Assembly: GCF_014839835.1 (NCBI RefSeq)
Contig: NC_071646.1
Span: forward strand, 682,001-746,000
Source: Dryobates pubescens
Taxonomy: Eukaryota > Chordata > Aves > Piciformes > Picidae
Direction: 5' to 3'
DNA: 64,000 nt
Under the pieces are notes generated by a model. It was not told the origin of the DNA, searched no databases, and saw only the letters and a program-made list of their open reading frames with translations. Of the stretch, positions 1 to 12,400 are shown one piece after another. The position numbers and the translations under genes were made by a program. Numbering within the stretch: the first letter of the stretch is position 1; each line of letters starts with the position of its first letter.

Positions 1-172
1 CAACCCCACCTGGATGTGTTCCTGGGTGCCCTGCCCTGGGTGCCCTGCCCTGAGTGCCCCTGCCCTGGGTGCCCCTGCTCTGGGTGCCCTGCCCTGGGTG
101 CCCCTGCTCTGGCACGGGGGGGTGGTCTGGATGATCTCTGGAGCTCCCTTCCAGCCCCTCTCCTTCTGTGAT
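1..172 (+). mobile_element. CR1 LINE 3' end with internal repeat expansion
   Basis: The sequence matches the 3' tail of a sense-strand CR1 (cacctggatgtgttcct at the start, ggatgatctctgg and a tail ending in tctgtgatc at 130-172). Between about 25 and 112 the usual single 'gtgccctgccctgg' segment is expanded into several imperfect copies of about 12 bp. The left end lies outside the window. Confidence 0.7.
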
Positions 173-958
173 CCCGTGGCTGCAGGGCAGGATCCCAGCT
201 GGCTGCTGCCCTGGTGCACAGGCAGGGGATGCTCAGCCCTGCCCACGGCTGCCTCTCTCCCCTCCAGACCTTGGACCATTTCCCTCCTTCGACACAGAAG
301 GCAAAGGATTGCCCTGAAAATGAAGTCTTTGTCTGGCCAGCGCTTCTCCCTCCCGTGCCTGGGCTGTGAGAGCTCTTTGTTGGTTGAAGGCCAGCCCGGG
401 CCTCAGCCAGAGCGCCAGCATCAGCACAAGGACAGCACCCCGGAGGCTCCTCGGCGCTGCCGGCCCGGGGGCTGTGCCGTCAAACGCCCTGCACAGAGGA
501 AGCTCTGTCTGAGAGGCAGCAGCTTTGGGGCTGAACAATACCAGGCTACATCCTCAGTGGTTTCAAATGTGGGGCACAGGTTGTGGAGCTTGCTGAGGGA
601 TTTCAGAGCACCTGCAATAAATGGGACCTCAAGCTGGAGGCAATCTCCCAGACCCTCCCCAGCACCAGCACCCTGCAAATGGGTCATGGTGAGAGACAAA
701 TCAGTGTGAGCCCACAGAAGCCAGCAGAGCTCTCTGCCTTCCACAGGCTGGGGATCCAGAGGAGTATCTCAGTTAGAAATCTTCTCTTGTGTTGGCTCAG
801 AATCACTCTCACATCCCAGTGTCTCACTGCTTCACAGCAGCTTGGTGAGACCTGCAAAGCTCAGGCTGGGAATCAGCTCAGGCCCTGGGCATCTATTTCA
901 CTTCCTGGTGGTGCAGCCTCCCCCACAGAGGAGTCCAGGGCTGGGGCTTCTGAAGGTG
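173..958. other. Intergenic, no gene recognised
   Basis: No splice-flanked exon, conserved protein segment or clear repeat family was recognised here. The open frames present are short and of ordinary composition. Confidence 0.5.
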
Positions 959-1259
959 CAGAACCATGGAATGGTTTGGGCTGGAAGGAGAGACCTTAAA
1001 GATCATCCAGGTCCAACCCTCTGGGACACCTCCCACCAGCCCAGAGCCTCATCCAGCCTGGTCTTGGACACCTCCAAGGAGGAGGCAGCCACAGCTTCTC
1101 TGGGCAGCCTGTGCCAGTCTCACCACCCTCATCCTGAAGAGCTTCTTCCTAATGTCCAGTCTGAACCTGCCCTGCTCTAGTCTCAATCCATTCCCTCTCA
1201 CCTGGCACTCCCAACCCTTGTCCAAAGTCTCTCTCCAGCTCTCCTGTGCCCCCTAACCT
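959..1259 (-). mobile_element. CR1 LINE 3' fragment
   Basis: Antisense CR1: the stretch begins with the reverse of the 3' tail (gaatggtttgggctggaa) and runs into the reverse of the 'gcagcctgtgcca' and 'aatgtccagtctgaacctg' segments. It is 5'-truncated, as usual for CR1. Confidence 0.85.
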
Positions 1260-2574
1260 GTGCCAAGCACTGATCCAGCAGCTGAGAAGCAGACCTGTAG
1301 AACAAGAGCCTGGCCACACATCTCAGGACAGGGCCACAGCCAAGCACAGGAGGATGCAGGCAGCTGGGCTGAGCATCCCAGTGCCAGGCTGGTGCCACTG
1401 GGCCACCCCCCCCCACCTCCAGGAGTGGAGAAGCTGCAGCCAGTAGAGCACTCCAGTGCTGGACCATCACCTGCTGCTGGCCATGGCAGCACAGAGGTCT
1501 GCAGAGGCTGCTGCAGCTCCCAGGGGCTGTGGTGACCTTGCCTGCTCCTGGCACCACCTTGGTGTTTGTAAACAACCTTCTTAAAATACCTCCAGCAGGA
1601 TGTGGGAGCATCACAGGGACCTGCAGCTCCTTGTCAAGGCACTGGGCCCCACTCTGCCCTCAGCTCCTGCCCCCCAGCCTGCCCCCAGCACTGCCAGGGC
1701 GCAGGGGGGCAGCAGGGGGAGCAGCCCCACGCAGAGCAGGGATGCTGTGGCAGTGACCTGCTGCTGCCAGCCCTGATTCAGGACAGCAGCTGCTTCCCAC
1801 AGAGGTGCACACAGCTCTGAAATGACTCAGCCAAGGCAAACCCTTCCTCCTGACACCTCCTTGGGCTGCTGTGTGACACATGGCCTGGCAGAGGCAGCTG
1901 CCTAATAATACCTCCGTGTTCTGGAGAGCCTGGCTGGGGCCAGCTCAGCTTCTCACACAGCTCTGTTTGGACCTGGAGGCTTCTAATGATGTGCCAAGGG
2001 CAGGGAGGTTTGGTACCCAGGAAGGCAGCCTGGGAAGGGGCCAGGACTGATCTGCTGTGAAAGAGCTGCTGGCTGTGGCTGCTTTGCCACTGACAGAGTG
2101 CAGAGTAGGCAGCCCAGAGCTGACCATGGAGCTCATCTCCTTCACAGCCCTGGCTTCAGAGCCCCCTTTGGTGCTGTGCCCCAGGGACTGCCTGGGGCAG
2201 GGGCTGGCTGTGACAGCATCCCAGGTTGGGAGCCCCTTCCTCTTATGGGAAGGCTGAGCTCTGCCCCTGCAGCCAAAGCAGGTGCCTGACCCCCAGGCAG
2301 GTCCAGGGAGGGGCCCAGCAAGGCCCCACGGGCTGGGGACTGCTGAGGAGCAGCCCTGAGCCGTGCAGAGGGAGCTGGGGAGGGCTGCTGCACACACTGC
2401 AGGCTCTGTGCCGGGCAGGTCGGCTGGGTGTGAGCTTCCTGCCATACAATTCCCAGATTAGCAGGAGCCAAGCTGCCAGCAGCTCCCCCAGCCTGCTGTG
2501 AAGGAGCTGCTCAGGGCTGGGAACTGCTGCTCAGGTCCCTGGCTCAAGCACCCAGCGCTGGGATGCAGGGATAG
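1260..2574. other. Intergenic, no gene recognised
   Basis: GC-rich sequence without recognisable exons. The frames that stay open are low-complexity and show no family resemblance. Confidence 0.45.
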
Positions 2575-2850
2575 GACATCTCCTGCCCAGGGGGCTCAGG
2601 AGAACCTCATCAGGCTCAGCAAGGCCAGCAGCAGGGTCCTGCACTGGGGCTGGGGCAATGCTTGCTACCAGTCCAGGCTGGGGGGCATGAGGTTGAGAGC
2701 AGCCCTGCAGAGAAGCTCCTGGGGGTGCTGGTGGGGGAGAAGCTGGGCAGCAGCCAGCAGTGGGCACTGGCAGCACAGAAGGCCCAGGGCAGCCTGGGCT
2801 GCATCCAAAGCAGCAGTGGCCAGAGGTGGGGAGAGGTTGGCTTTAGCCCC
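2575..2850 (+). mobile_element. CR1 LINE fragment (end of reverse-transcriptase ORF)
   Basis: Sense-strand CR1 from the end of ORF2: the run 'gaacctcatcaggctcagc', then 'agcagccctgcagagaag' and 'cctgggctgcatccaaa', matches the CR1 region upstream of its 3' UTR. It is decayed and truncated at both ends. Confidence 0.8.
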
Positions 2851-5227
2851 AGGTCAGCAGTGGTCACAGAGACCTCAGCACTCCTGGGACCTCTCTCTGC
2901 TTACCCCAAAATGAATGAATAAACCCCTGAGAAGCCACAGAGCATAACTGATGTGGAGAGAAGGCTGCAGGGTGGAAGGGCTGGGGAAGGAGGAAAAGAG
3001 ATTCAGCACAGAAGTGTTTAATAAGGCAAAGTGAATAATCAGAGGGAGAAGTGAGAGCAATTTATTCACATTAAATGCTTCATCTGAGAAAAAATGAAGT
3101 AATTCCAACCCAAGCCAGGCCCTGACAGCCCAGGGGGGGAGACTCATGGGTCCTTCCCAGGCAGCAGGAAAGCAGGAAGCCAGAAGGGAAATGTGGAATG
3201 TTCATTAAAGAGAAACAGAGAGGAAAGAAGAGGAGAAAGCTGGAGCTGAGCAGCTCTCTGGGACAAACCTGAGCAGAGCCAGTCCCAGGGAGGGGAGCAG
3301 GGGCAGCACTGATGTCTCCTCTGGGACATGAGGGATCCACCGGGGGCCCTCTCCTCAGACCTGGATCTAGGGAGGGGAAAGAAACCTCAGGGGTGGAAGC
3401 AGCTGACGGAGCAGCACTGCCCCCCGCCAGCCTTGCTGCCCCCTCCCACCTCCCAGTGCTGCCCCACACCCAGGCAGGCTCTTCCCTCCTGTTCCCCACA
3501 GCTTCTGGGGCACGGAGCTCTGGGCACCTTCAGCATCTCTCACTGCAGGAGCTGGACCTGTGCCCCACATTGCAACCACCAGCGTGAAGCAAGGCTGACC
3601 TGGCACCCCCGTGGTGCCCAGCTGCTTGCACCCCCCGCCCCCAGGCACTGCCCGAGGGAAGCGGCACAGCAGCAGCTCCCCCCCGGCCGCAGCCCCCGGA
3701 GCCGTGCCAGCCCCCCCTGCCTTTCTCTGCCCGGGAACACCAGGCTCATGCGTTGGCATCTGCGTGCAGGGGCTGCGGGGGGCTGCAGGGGGCTGCGGGG
3801 GGCTGCGGGGGGCTGCGGGGGGCAGCTCCGCACCCTGGGGCTGGTGGCAGATGGGGTCGGGGGCAGAGGCAGCTCTGCCAGACTCGGGGGGTGGGCTCTG
3901 AATTCCCCAGCTCTGCGCCTGCCCGCGCCCTGCACTGCGGGGTGGCTGCGGGGGGAGCCGAGCGGGGGGGAAGCACTAACCAGGCCAACAAGGCAGCAAC
4001 ACTCCTGTCCTGCGGGCAGCAGACAAGGAAACCACCTCCAGGCTCCGCTCTCCGCGGCGCTGGGGAGTTTCCCACCCCCTTGCTGGGGACCAGACAGCAG
4101 CTCCGGGCAGGTGCGGTGCTGCGAAGCGACCCCCAGGCCTCACAGTGCCCAGCGGGCAGCAAGGGTGGGCAGCCCCCCGGCACCTCCCGGACTGCTCCTC
4201 CTGGGCACGGACTGAGGGCAGTGACCTCTCCCCGCTCCGCGGCTGCCCCGCTCGGCTCGGCTCGGCTCGGCTCGGCTCGGTTGGCAGTCGGAGGCTGCCA
4301 CCTGCTGCTCCGAGGACATTTCATCCCCAGCAGCTTCTCGCAGCTCTGCTGAAGGGCTGGTGGGCGGCCGCGGGGGGATTCCGCTCCCATCCTCGGCGGA
4401 GGAACTCCCCTCTCACCCAGGAGCACATCCGAGGCGCGTCCGGGCAGCAGGAGCGGTGCTGCAGGCTCCTCTTTGCTTCCCAGCTCCGTCAGGATCCCCA
4501 GGACCTGAGGCTGCGGTGGGAAAAACCCCAGGGAGGTGCTGGCAGAGCTCCCAAGGTGCCTCTGCCGCTGGTGTGACTCTGATCCAGCAGCTGACCTGCA
4601 CCAACCTCTTCCTCCTCTCCTTTCCCCCCACCCCGACCCCTCTCTAGCCTCTGGAGATCTCCAGGCACTTCATGGCCACTGGCATGAGGGGAAACTGAGG
4701 CAAGCAAGGGCCAGGAGTGGCTCAGGGTCACATCAGGAGCAGGGGACAAGCCCCAGCAGGCACTTGGTCCCCAGGCTGCTGTGTGGTGAGCGCTGCCCTG
4801 GCTGCTGTGGTCTGCCAGGCAGGGGCAGGATTTGTGCTCAGAGGAATCTATTGAAGCCCCAACTCCTGAACACAGCTTCAGGCAGCTCCCCAGGACGACC
4901 CTTGACACACTGCCCTGGGCTTCACCATTCCTCCAAGAGCTGCTTCCCAGCACTGCAACATCCAGCACAGGGGTCACATCCTGCTCTCTCCGTGCTGCAC
5001 TGCTCACGCCCCACACCCCTGCCCCAGCAGAGCTTCAGCACAGCACCACCACAGCCCCTCCACCACCACAGCCACTTCCTGCAGCCCTGCCTGCTCCTCT
5101 GGCTCCCTCAGCCTCTCTCACAGCCCTCACCCAGCAGCCAGAGCCTGTGCTCTGCTGCAGATGAGCTCCTGTGCTGCAAACCTGCCCTGTTGGGGTTCTT
5201 TGGGTGGTGTCAGGAAGGAAAGCTGAG
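2851..5227. other. Intergenic region with an unassigned GC-rich island (about 3600-4480)
   Basis: The first part (2851-3360) is AT-richer and shows nothing recognisable. From about 3600 to 4480 the sequence becomes strongly GC-rich with many CpGs and two short tandem runs: 10-11 bp units of ggggggctgc at 3763-3822 and a pentamer ctcgg run at 4250-4280. That composition resembles a promoter island, but I could not link it to an exon on either strand. Confidence 0.45.
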
Positions 5228-5535
5228 AGCCCCCTGAGAGGAGCTGTTTAGCCTGGCGAAGGCTGAGAGGGGATGTGACCAAGCTCTGTGAATATCTGAG
5301 GGGTGGGGGTCAGGGTGAAGGTGCCAGGCTCTGGCTGGGGGTGCTCGGTGGCAGGACAAGGAGCAGTGGGTGAAAGCTGGAGCCCAGTTCCACCTCAGCA
5401 GCAGGAGAAACTCCTTTGGTGTGAGGCTGCTGGAGGCCTGGAGCAGGCTGCCCAGAGAGGCTGTGGAGTCTCCTTCTGTGGACACACTCAACCCCCACCT
5501 GGGTCAGACCCCCCCGGGTGACCCTGCTCAAGTTT
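5228..5535 (+). mobile_element. CR1 LINE 3' fragment
   Basis: Sense CR1: 'gtttagcctggcgaagg', 'gaatatctgaggggtgg', 'gcaggctgcccagagagg' and 'gtggagtctccttctgtg' occur in CR1 order. It lies immediately upstream of the BAK1 CpG island. Confidence 0.85.
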
Positions 5536-5579
5536 GGCCTTGAGTCTCTCCAGGGTCCCCACCACCTCCCTGGGGAACT

Positions 5580-6320
5580 CGGAGGACCCTCGAAGGAGCT
5601 GTCGGGGGTCGCCGCTGCCTGCCGCCCCGCAGCCCCCGGCCGCTTTCCCACGGCCGTCCGGGGCAAGGAGCCTCTAGAGGGAGCTGAGCCCGGGCGCTGC
5701 CCGGCCCCGGCCGCGTCTATGGTCTGGGGCTGGCTTTCACTTGGGTTGGTCGGTTGGTTTTTTTTCCTCCCTTCCTCTCTTCTTCTTTTCCCTCCTCCCC
5801 GGCCCTGTTCGCTTCCTTCCCCCGCGCCGCGCTCCGGGGAGGAGGCAGGAAGGGGATGGAGCAGCAGCTCCGCGCCGGGATGCGCTAACCCCAGCGGGCA
5901 CCCCGGCCTGCCTGGTCCTCGGTGAGTAACTGCGGTCCCCCCACCCCTCCCCAGCCCCCCGCCGGGGTAGGTTAGCTGTCGCCTCCGGCCGGGCGGTGCC
6001 GGGGCTGCCGGGACCCGGAGCAGGCATGTCCCGGGAGCGGGGGGAGGGATGTCCCGGGACCCCCGGAGAGGGATGCAGCGGGAACCAGGAGAGGGATGTC
6101 CCGGGACCCCCAGAATGCCGGAGGGCTCTGGGGGGAGCCCAGCAGGGTCTCATCCTGCACCCACCCGGTGCAGTACATGGGGGGTACCTCCGCCAGCGGC
6201 TCTGCGGTGGGCGCAGCGGCTGCGCCAGGGCTCCGAGCCCCCGGGAGGGGACGTTGCCCCCTTCGGCTGTGTCGCCTCCGAGCGGGTTGGGCTTTCCTCT
6301 CTGGCAAGGTCATGGTGGCA
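5580..6320 (+). promoter_or_regulatory. BAK1: CpG island, probable BAK1 promoter and first noncoding exon
   Basis: This dense CpG stretch contains a pyrimidine-rich run (5757-5812) followed by a plausible noncoding exon that ends at 5921 in a strong donor (CTCG|gtgagtaac). The next good acceptor in the same direction, at 9456-9457, opens the exon carrying the BAK1 start codon, so splicing 5921 to 9458 would join promoter and gene. A minimal upstream reading frame (ATG 5856, stop 5886-5888) lies in the proposed exon. A short satellite-like run of GGGATGTCCCGGGACCC units follows at 6030-6115. The transcription start was not determined. Confidence 0.65.
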
Positions 6321-9300
6321 GCCGCCCCCCGGGCAGCGCCCGGCCTGGGGGGATGGGAGGCTCGGGGGCAGCCCACAGCTGGTCGGTGGGAAGAGTTGTG
6401 CCACGCTGAGGACCAGGCTGGCATCCGCCTCGCCCTGCTCTGGGCGGTGACCTCAGACGTGGGCACAGCTTCGGGGGCTGCCCTGCAAGCCTCCCAGCCG
6501 GCGCTGGGCACCTCGGGGGGGAGGGCACGGGGGCCTGGGGGGCACCCCGGCTGTCTGTCCCTGTCTGCCAGGGCTCGTGGGCCAGCCGGCCCCTGGGCCT
6601 GTGCTGGAGGAGTAGAACCAAGCTGGGCAGACTCACCTTCCCCTGGGAGGAGCAGGGCTGGCAGAGGGGCACAGGAGTCCTGCAGGGTCCCTGTCCTGGG
6701 CAGGGCTGGCTGCCCAGCACCCCCACGAGGGGCAGCCCCAGGCAGGGGCCCAGGGCTCTGCTGGTCCCACAGGATGCTCCACGCATTTCCTGCAACAGGA
6801 TCCTCACAACGTGTCAGGGGTGACCTCAGAGCCCCGGGGCCAGGCCTGGGGATGGGGGATTCTGGCTGCTCCTGCAGCTCCTCTGCCCTGCTGCAGCTTG
6901 CAGGCTGCTGGTGCCTCCAGGCAGGCAGCATCCCCCGGAGAAAGCTGGGAGGAGAGGTGAGCATGGCCTGGAGGCACTGAGGAAGCTGCCAGAGACCTTG
7001 GAGGCTGAGGGGAGGCAAAGGTCTCTCTTTTTTCCTTTATTAGGGAAGGCTGGCAGGCTCCAGGGAGCTGATGAAAGCCCCATGCCTGGCACGTGCTCTG
7101 GTGCAAAGATAAGATTCCTGTGCCTCCTGGAGCTGCTGCTGACCCCACAGCCTAGGTGCTGGCTGCTGCTGCAGCTTTTAACCCTCTGGCCCCCTGCAGG
7201 AGGGTGCAGCTGTGCCTTTGAGCATCTGCTGAGGCTCTCACACTGCTCCCAGGGCCCTGCAGCTTCCCTCAGAGCCTCAGCTGCCTCCTGTGCTGCAGAG
7301 CCTTCGCTGGCTGCAGCCTGGGGCTGTGTCTTGTGTCCTCTCCTCCCTCACATCCCTCCTGGCTCTCTCCCAGCATGGCATTCCTGCAACAGAGGGGCAA
7401 GAGGGCACCTCAAGGGGGCCTTGGGCTGGGGAGCAGGAGGAATATGGGCAGCAGCAGTCTGGGCACTGCAGAGGATGCTCTGGGCTGCTTTGACCCCAGC
7501 AGAGACTGGCACTGAGCTCTCCTGGGCACTCACTTGCTGTGCAGGAGCAGGGGCTGAGGGGCAGCCTGTGGAGTGCCAGCTGTGCCCCAGGGCTGCAGAG
7601 AGCACTGCAGGAAACTGCTTGGAGAGGGAAAATGAAAATGAAAGCTGCCCTGCAGCAGGGGCCAGCCCCAGCCTGCTGTGACTCAGCTGCTCCTGGCCAC
7701 TGGGTTCCTCTCTGCTCTGCAGCCACCCCTCACACCCACCAGGACACTCCTCCTTCGAGGCAGTGGCTGGTGTCAAACACAGCTGGCTGCACCTAGGGAC
7801 CAGCATCCTCACCATGTTTGCAGCTTTCCCTTGGAGCAAGGTGGTTGAGGCTGGGCAGAGAAGAGGGAAAAATCCTCCCCCCTGTGTGCCCCTGTGGCTC
7901 AGGCTGCCTGAGTGCAGCATGCAAATGTCTGCTGGCTCTGGGGGCTGGGCTGATGTGCTTTGCATTTCCAGCCCCCAGCCCCACCCTGACTGCAGGCTGC
8001 CTTCACCATCCTGCTTCTGGCCTCTGAGTGCCTTTAACTCTGAGTGCTCCTCAGGGGGAGGCTGGGAGCCTGGCCCACTGTGGCTCTTCTCCTCTTGCAG
8101 CAGCTGCTGGGTTGTCCAAATGCAGCTGGAACCTCAGGGTCTTGCTGGGGGCTCCAGGAGTGCAGCCCTGCTGCAGATCAGCAGCTTAGCCCTGTGGAGC
8201 CTGCCCAGGGAGCCTGTGCTGGCCTGCCACAGAGCAGCCTGGGAGCTGTCACCTCCTCTAACCCTGGTGGTGGCTGCCTGGCCTCCCTTCCCCCCCTGCA
8301 GAGCCCAGGGCAGAGCTCAGTGCCACAAGCAGAGGAGCAAAGGAGCTGGGTGAGGCCTCCAGGTGTGGGGTTGGATGCCTGTGGAGCTCAGAGCTGGGTG
8401 AGACCTCCAGGTGTGGGGTTGGATGCCTGTGGAGCTCAGGAGCTGGGTGAGACCTCCAGGTGTGGGGTTGGATGCCTGTGGAGCTCAGGAGCTGGGTGAG
8501 ACCTCCAGGTGTGGGGTTGGATGCCTGTGGAGCTCAGAGCTGGGTGAGACCTCCAGGTGTGGGGTTGGATGCCTGTGGAGCTCAGGAGCTGGGTGAGACC
8601 TCCAGGTGTGGGGTTGGATGCCTGTGGAGCTCAGGAGCTGGGTGAGACCTCCAGGTGTGGGGTTGGATGCCTGTGGAGCTCAGGAGCTGGGTGAGACCTC
8701 CAGGTGTGGGGTTGGATGCCTGTGGAGCTCAGGAGCTGTGCATCTTGACCTCCTGTCGTTTGCTGGTTCTGAGAGGAGCTCAGGGTACCAAACACAAAGA
8801 GCAAAGGGCTTGGAGCCTCTGGATAGAGGAACACTGAGAGCTCCTCTCTGGTAGGAGCTGCAGCAAACAAGTGGAAGGAAGGTGAGAGGTCAGCAGCAGA
8901 GGAGCTGCAGCAGCCTGGGGAGCTGCAGCAGCCTGGGGAGCTGCTGCTGTGCTCTGCTCCTGCAGAGCCATGGAGGTGGTTTGGTTGGAAAAGGCCTCTC
9001 AGAGCTCTGCTGCTGACCACACTCTGACCCACAGTGGCTGCAGGCTGGGGCAGCAGCTCAGCTCCCAGGCACATCCTGGGTGCAGCCCTTTGTGCTGCAT
9101 CCCAGCATGGAGCCATGCAGGTGGCTGGGCTGAGCTGCAGCAGCCCACAGCACTGCCCCAGAGGGGCAGAGGAGAGCTGGCAGGGGGGGAGGTGGTGAAG
9201 AGGGGCAGGGAGTTGGGGAACTTCCCTCCTGAGACACAGCTGAGTGCAAACATGGCACAGAGCAGCCAAGGAGGAGTCCAACCAAGGCTTCCTGGCTGGG

Positions 9301-9457
9301 CCAAGGCTGAGGGAAGCAGCAGGAGGGAGGGAGCCAGGCTGCAGAGGGAAGCAGGCAGCAGGGCTGCAGCCAAAGGCTGCAGAGGGGGAGGTGGGTGAGG
9401 GAGCAGGGGGCTGGGAGGGTCCCAGCCCAGGTCACTGACAGGCTCTCATCCTTCCAG
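5922..9457 (+). other. BAK1: BAK1 intron 1 (inferred)
   Basis: This 3.5 kb region lies between the proposed noncoding exon and the start-codon exon. Apart from the end of the CpG island and the 49-bp tandem array at 8342-8740, I saw no exon and no clear interspersed repeat. Confidence 0.5.
8342..8740. repeat. Minisatellite, about 49-bp unit, about 8 copies
   Basis: A unit starting gagctgggtgagacctcc and ending ggatgcctgtggagctcag recurs at 47- or 49-bp spacing about eight times with almost no divergence. The only obvious variation is a two-base indel at the unit junction and one early substitution. The high identity implies recent amplification. Confidence 0.95.
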
Positions 9458-9489
9458 GTGAAGCTGACATTGCCAAGCAGCTCTCTGCA

Positions 9490-12400
9490 ATGGCCTCAGG
9501 GAGCCAGGGTGACCCCCCCAGGGCACAGGGACGCCAGGGCAGTGCCAGGCACCGGCGGGCACAGGAGCTCAACTCAGGTAAAGGCTGCTGGGATGTGCAG
9601 CACTGATGAGCTGCATTGGCAGCTGCTGCTGGCAGGCTGAGGCAGAGAGCCCAGGGGAGGCTGGGAAGCTGCTGAGGGGCCTGGAGCAGCTCTGGGAGCA
9701 GCAGAGGCTGAGAGCCTGGAGCAGAGCAGCCCCAGAGGGCAGCTGAGCAATGCTCAGCAGGAGCTAAAGGAGCTGTGGGGGGCAAGAGGCTGGGGCCAGG
9801 CTCTGCTCAGGACAGGACAAGGGGCAGAGGGCACAAACTGGAACCTAGGAGAAGAGAAACTTCTTTGGTGAGGCTGCTGGAGGCCTGGAGCAGGCTGCCA
9901 GAGGCTGTGGAGTCTCTGGAGAGCTTCCAGCCCCCCCTGGGCACTGTGCCCCTGGGCAAGCTGCTGTGGGTGCCCTGCTGGAGCAGGGCTTGGGCTGGGG
10001 GAGCTCCAGAGGGCCCTGGGATGCACAGCAGGGTGGCATGGGGCAGCCCAGCCCAGCTGGCAGTGAGATGCACAGCTGGGGGCTGCTTTCCCTTCCCTGA
10101 GCACAGAAGGTTCCTGATGCTGAGAGCAGAGGGAAACTCCTGGCTGGGCAGTGCCTGGGCTCCTGGTTTCAGTCTTATCAGAGCAGTGGCTGGAGGAGCC
10201 CAGGGCTGTGTGTGCCCAGGCAGAGCAGCACTCAGCTGCAGTTCAGAGTCCATCCCTTGTGCCTCAGCCCCTCTGACACTGGGGGCTGAAACTGGGTGTG
10301 GGAGCAGGAGGATCCCAGGGGAAACCTCAGCTGCTGTTTGGTGCCCAGGTGATAGAGTGCAGGGAAACTGAGGCAGGGACACTTCTGAACCTGTTTTGCA
10401 GGTGGACTTGCAAGGCTGAGTCACTGCAGCTCTGTCAACAGTGGAGGTTAGGAGCTAAGCCAAACTGTGTCTGAGCCCAGAGCCAGCTCCAGGCCTGCTG
10501 CTGCTGCTTGAGCTCTGCTCTGCCCAGGCTGCTCTCCATCACACAGCAGCACTGGTGCTGGAGCCTGCCTGGGTGCACTGCCAGCAGAGCCACCCTGCCC
10601 CTGCCCTGCCAGAGCTGCAGGCTGGGGAGGGGAGTAAGGAGCAGCAGCTCTTCACCTCTGCTGCTGAGGTGTGAGACACCCAGGAGGGGCTCAGGCCCTG
10701 AGCCCTCAGCTCCCAGCCCAGCAGCCACACTTCTGGGTGCTCAGCAGCCCTGCCAGTGCTGCCAGCCCTCTGCTTCCCAGCACCCAGGGAGCCCAGCTGG
10801 AAACTGGGGGTGGGACAGAAGCCTCATGGGGAACAGGGCTGGGCAGAGGCTGAGGGGCTGGGGGTGCTCAGCCTGCAGAAGGGGAGGCTGAGGGAGACCT
10901 CATTGCTCTCTGCAGCTCCCTGAGAGGAGGCTGGAGCCAGGTGGGGGCTGGGCTCTGCCCCCCAGGAACAAGTGATGGGACAAGAGGAGATGGCCTCAGG
11001 CTGCCCCAGGGGAGGTTTAGGTTGGACATGAGAAGAAACTTCCCTGAGAGGGTTCTCCAAGCCTGGCACAGGCTGCCCAGGGAGGTGCTGGGCTGGGTGG
11101 CTGTGCTCAGGAGCCATGCCTGGGGCTGTGCTCCTGGGCTGTGCTCAGCTCTGGGCTGCTCAGCACCTGAGGCAAGCCCTGGGGTGATGAGTGGCTGCTG
11201 GGGGAGTCAGCCATGCATCTCTGAGCAGCTCTGTGTCTTCATCTCCAGAGCACCTGCAAAATGAGTAGGAAAAATGTGAGCTGCCTGCTGCAGCCTGGCT
11301 GCTCATACATCTGCAGGGCAGCTGCAGCCCTTCAGGCCTGGCTTTCCCCTTGCCTGGGGCCCAAGCAGCTCCCAGCCCCAGCACACAGCCAGTGCTGGGC
11401 TTCCCCTTCAGCTGCACCTTCAGCTTTTGACCTCCTGCTGATGGCTGTGCTGGGCAAGCTCTGCTCTGGGCTTGCCTCCTGGCTGTGCTGCTGGGCACCA
11501 ACAGGAGAATGGAAGCAGAGCTCCTGAGGCTCCCCCAGACTCTGCCCCTGAGCATCTCTTACAGATAACTTGGAGAGCTTCATTCCTGCCCCTGAGCCAG
11601 GGCTGTCTGCCATCAGCCCTGCAGGGAGGCTGCTGGGGGATGCTGCTCCTCTGCTGCATGGGGAGAGCCTTGCTCTGAGCCAGCAGGGGAAGGGGAAGGG
11701 CTTTGTGCTCCCCAAATGCCTCTGGGGAAAGCAGTTTCCCATTTCCCAGCCTAGAAGCTCTGCTCCCAGCTGTGAGCAGTGCAGGACTGTGCCAGCATGG
11801 TGCAGTCACAGCTGGCCTGCAGCTCCCAGGAGGTGGAGCTGAGCTTCCCCTCCAGGTAGGAGTCTCCAGAGACCATTTTTGGTTCCCTGGAGCTCCCTTG
11901 GGGGCCACTTGGCTGTTCCCAGGCTGGGTCTCTCCCTCTGTGCCAAGAGCTGCAGCTCTCAGTGCAGTCAGTGCCCAGCTCCTGAGCTCCAGGGGGATGC
12001 TGCCAGGTTGCATCTTGTCATGATGAGAGCCTGTGGCAGGGCTAAACAAGGGCTGATGGATAGCTGGGAGAGACCTGCCAGGCTGCCCTGAGGAGCAGCT
12101 GCTCACCAGGAGATGGAGCACTGAGGAATGAAGCTGCTGGCACAGAAATGCAGCCCTTGCATGTTTGGAGCTGGCTGGGGTCTGCTCACTGCTGTCCATG
12201 GTGTGGACCCGGGCTGGGGCTGGGGCAGGTCTGGTCTGGGTGCTGGGCTAGGGACCAAGGATGACAGGAAGCAGAGGTGGAGCAGGTCCTCCATCGCTGT
12301 GTGTGGGCTCACAGCAGCTCCTCAGCCTCCTGCCAGGGCCCCAGCGATCCCACAGGGAGCCCAAAGGTCCCAGGGGATCCAAACCTGCTGCTGCTGCTGG

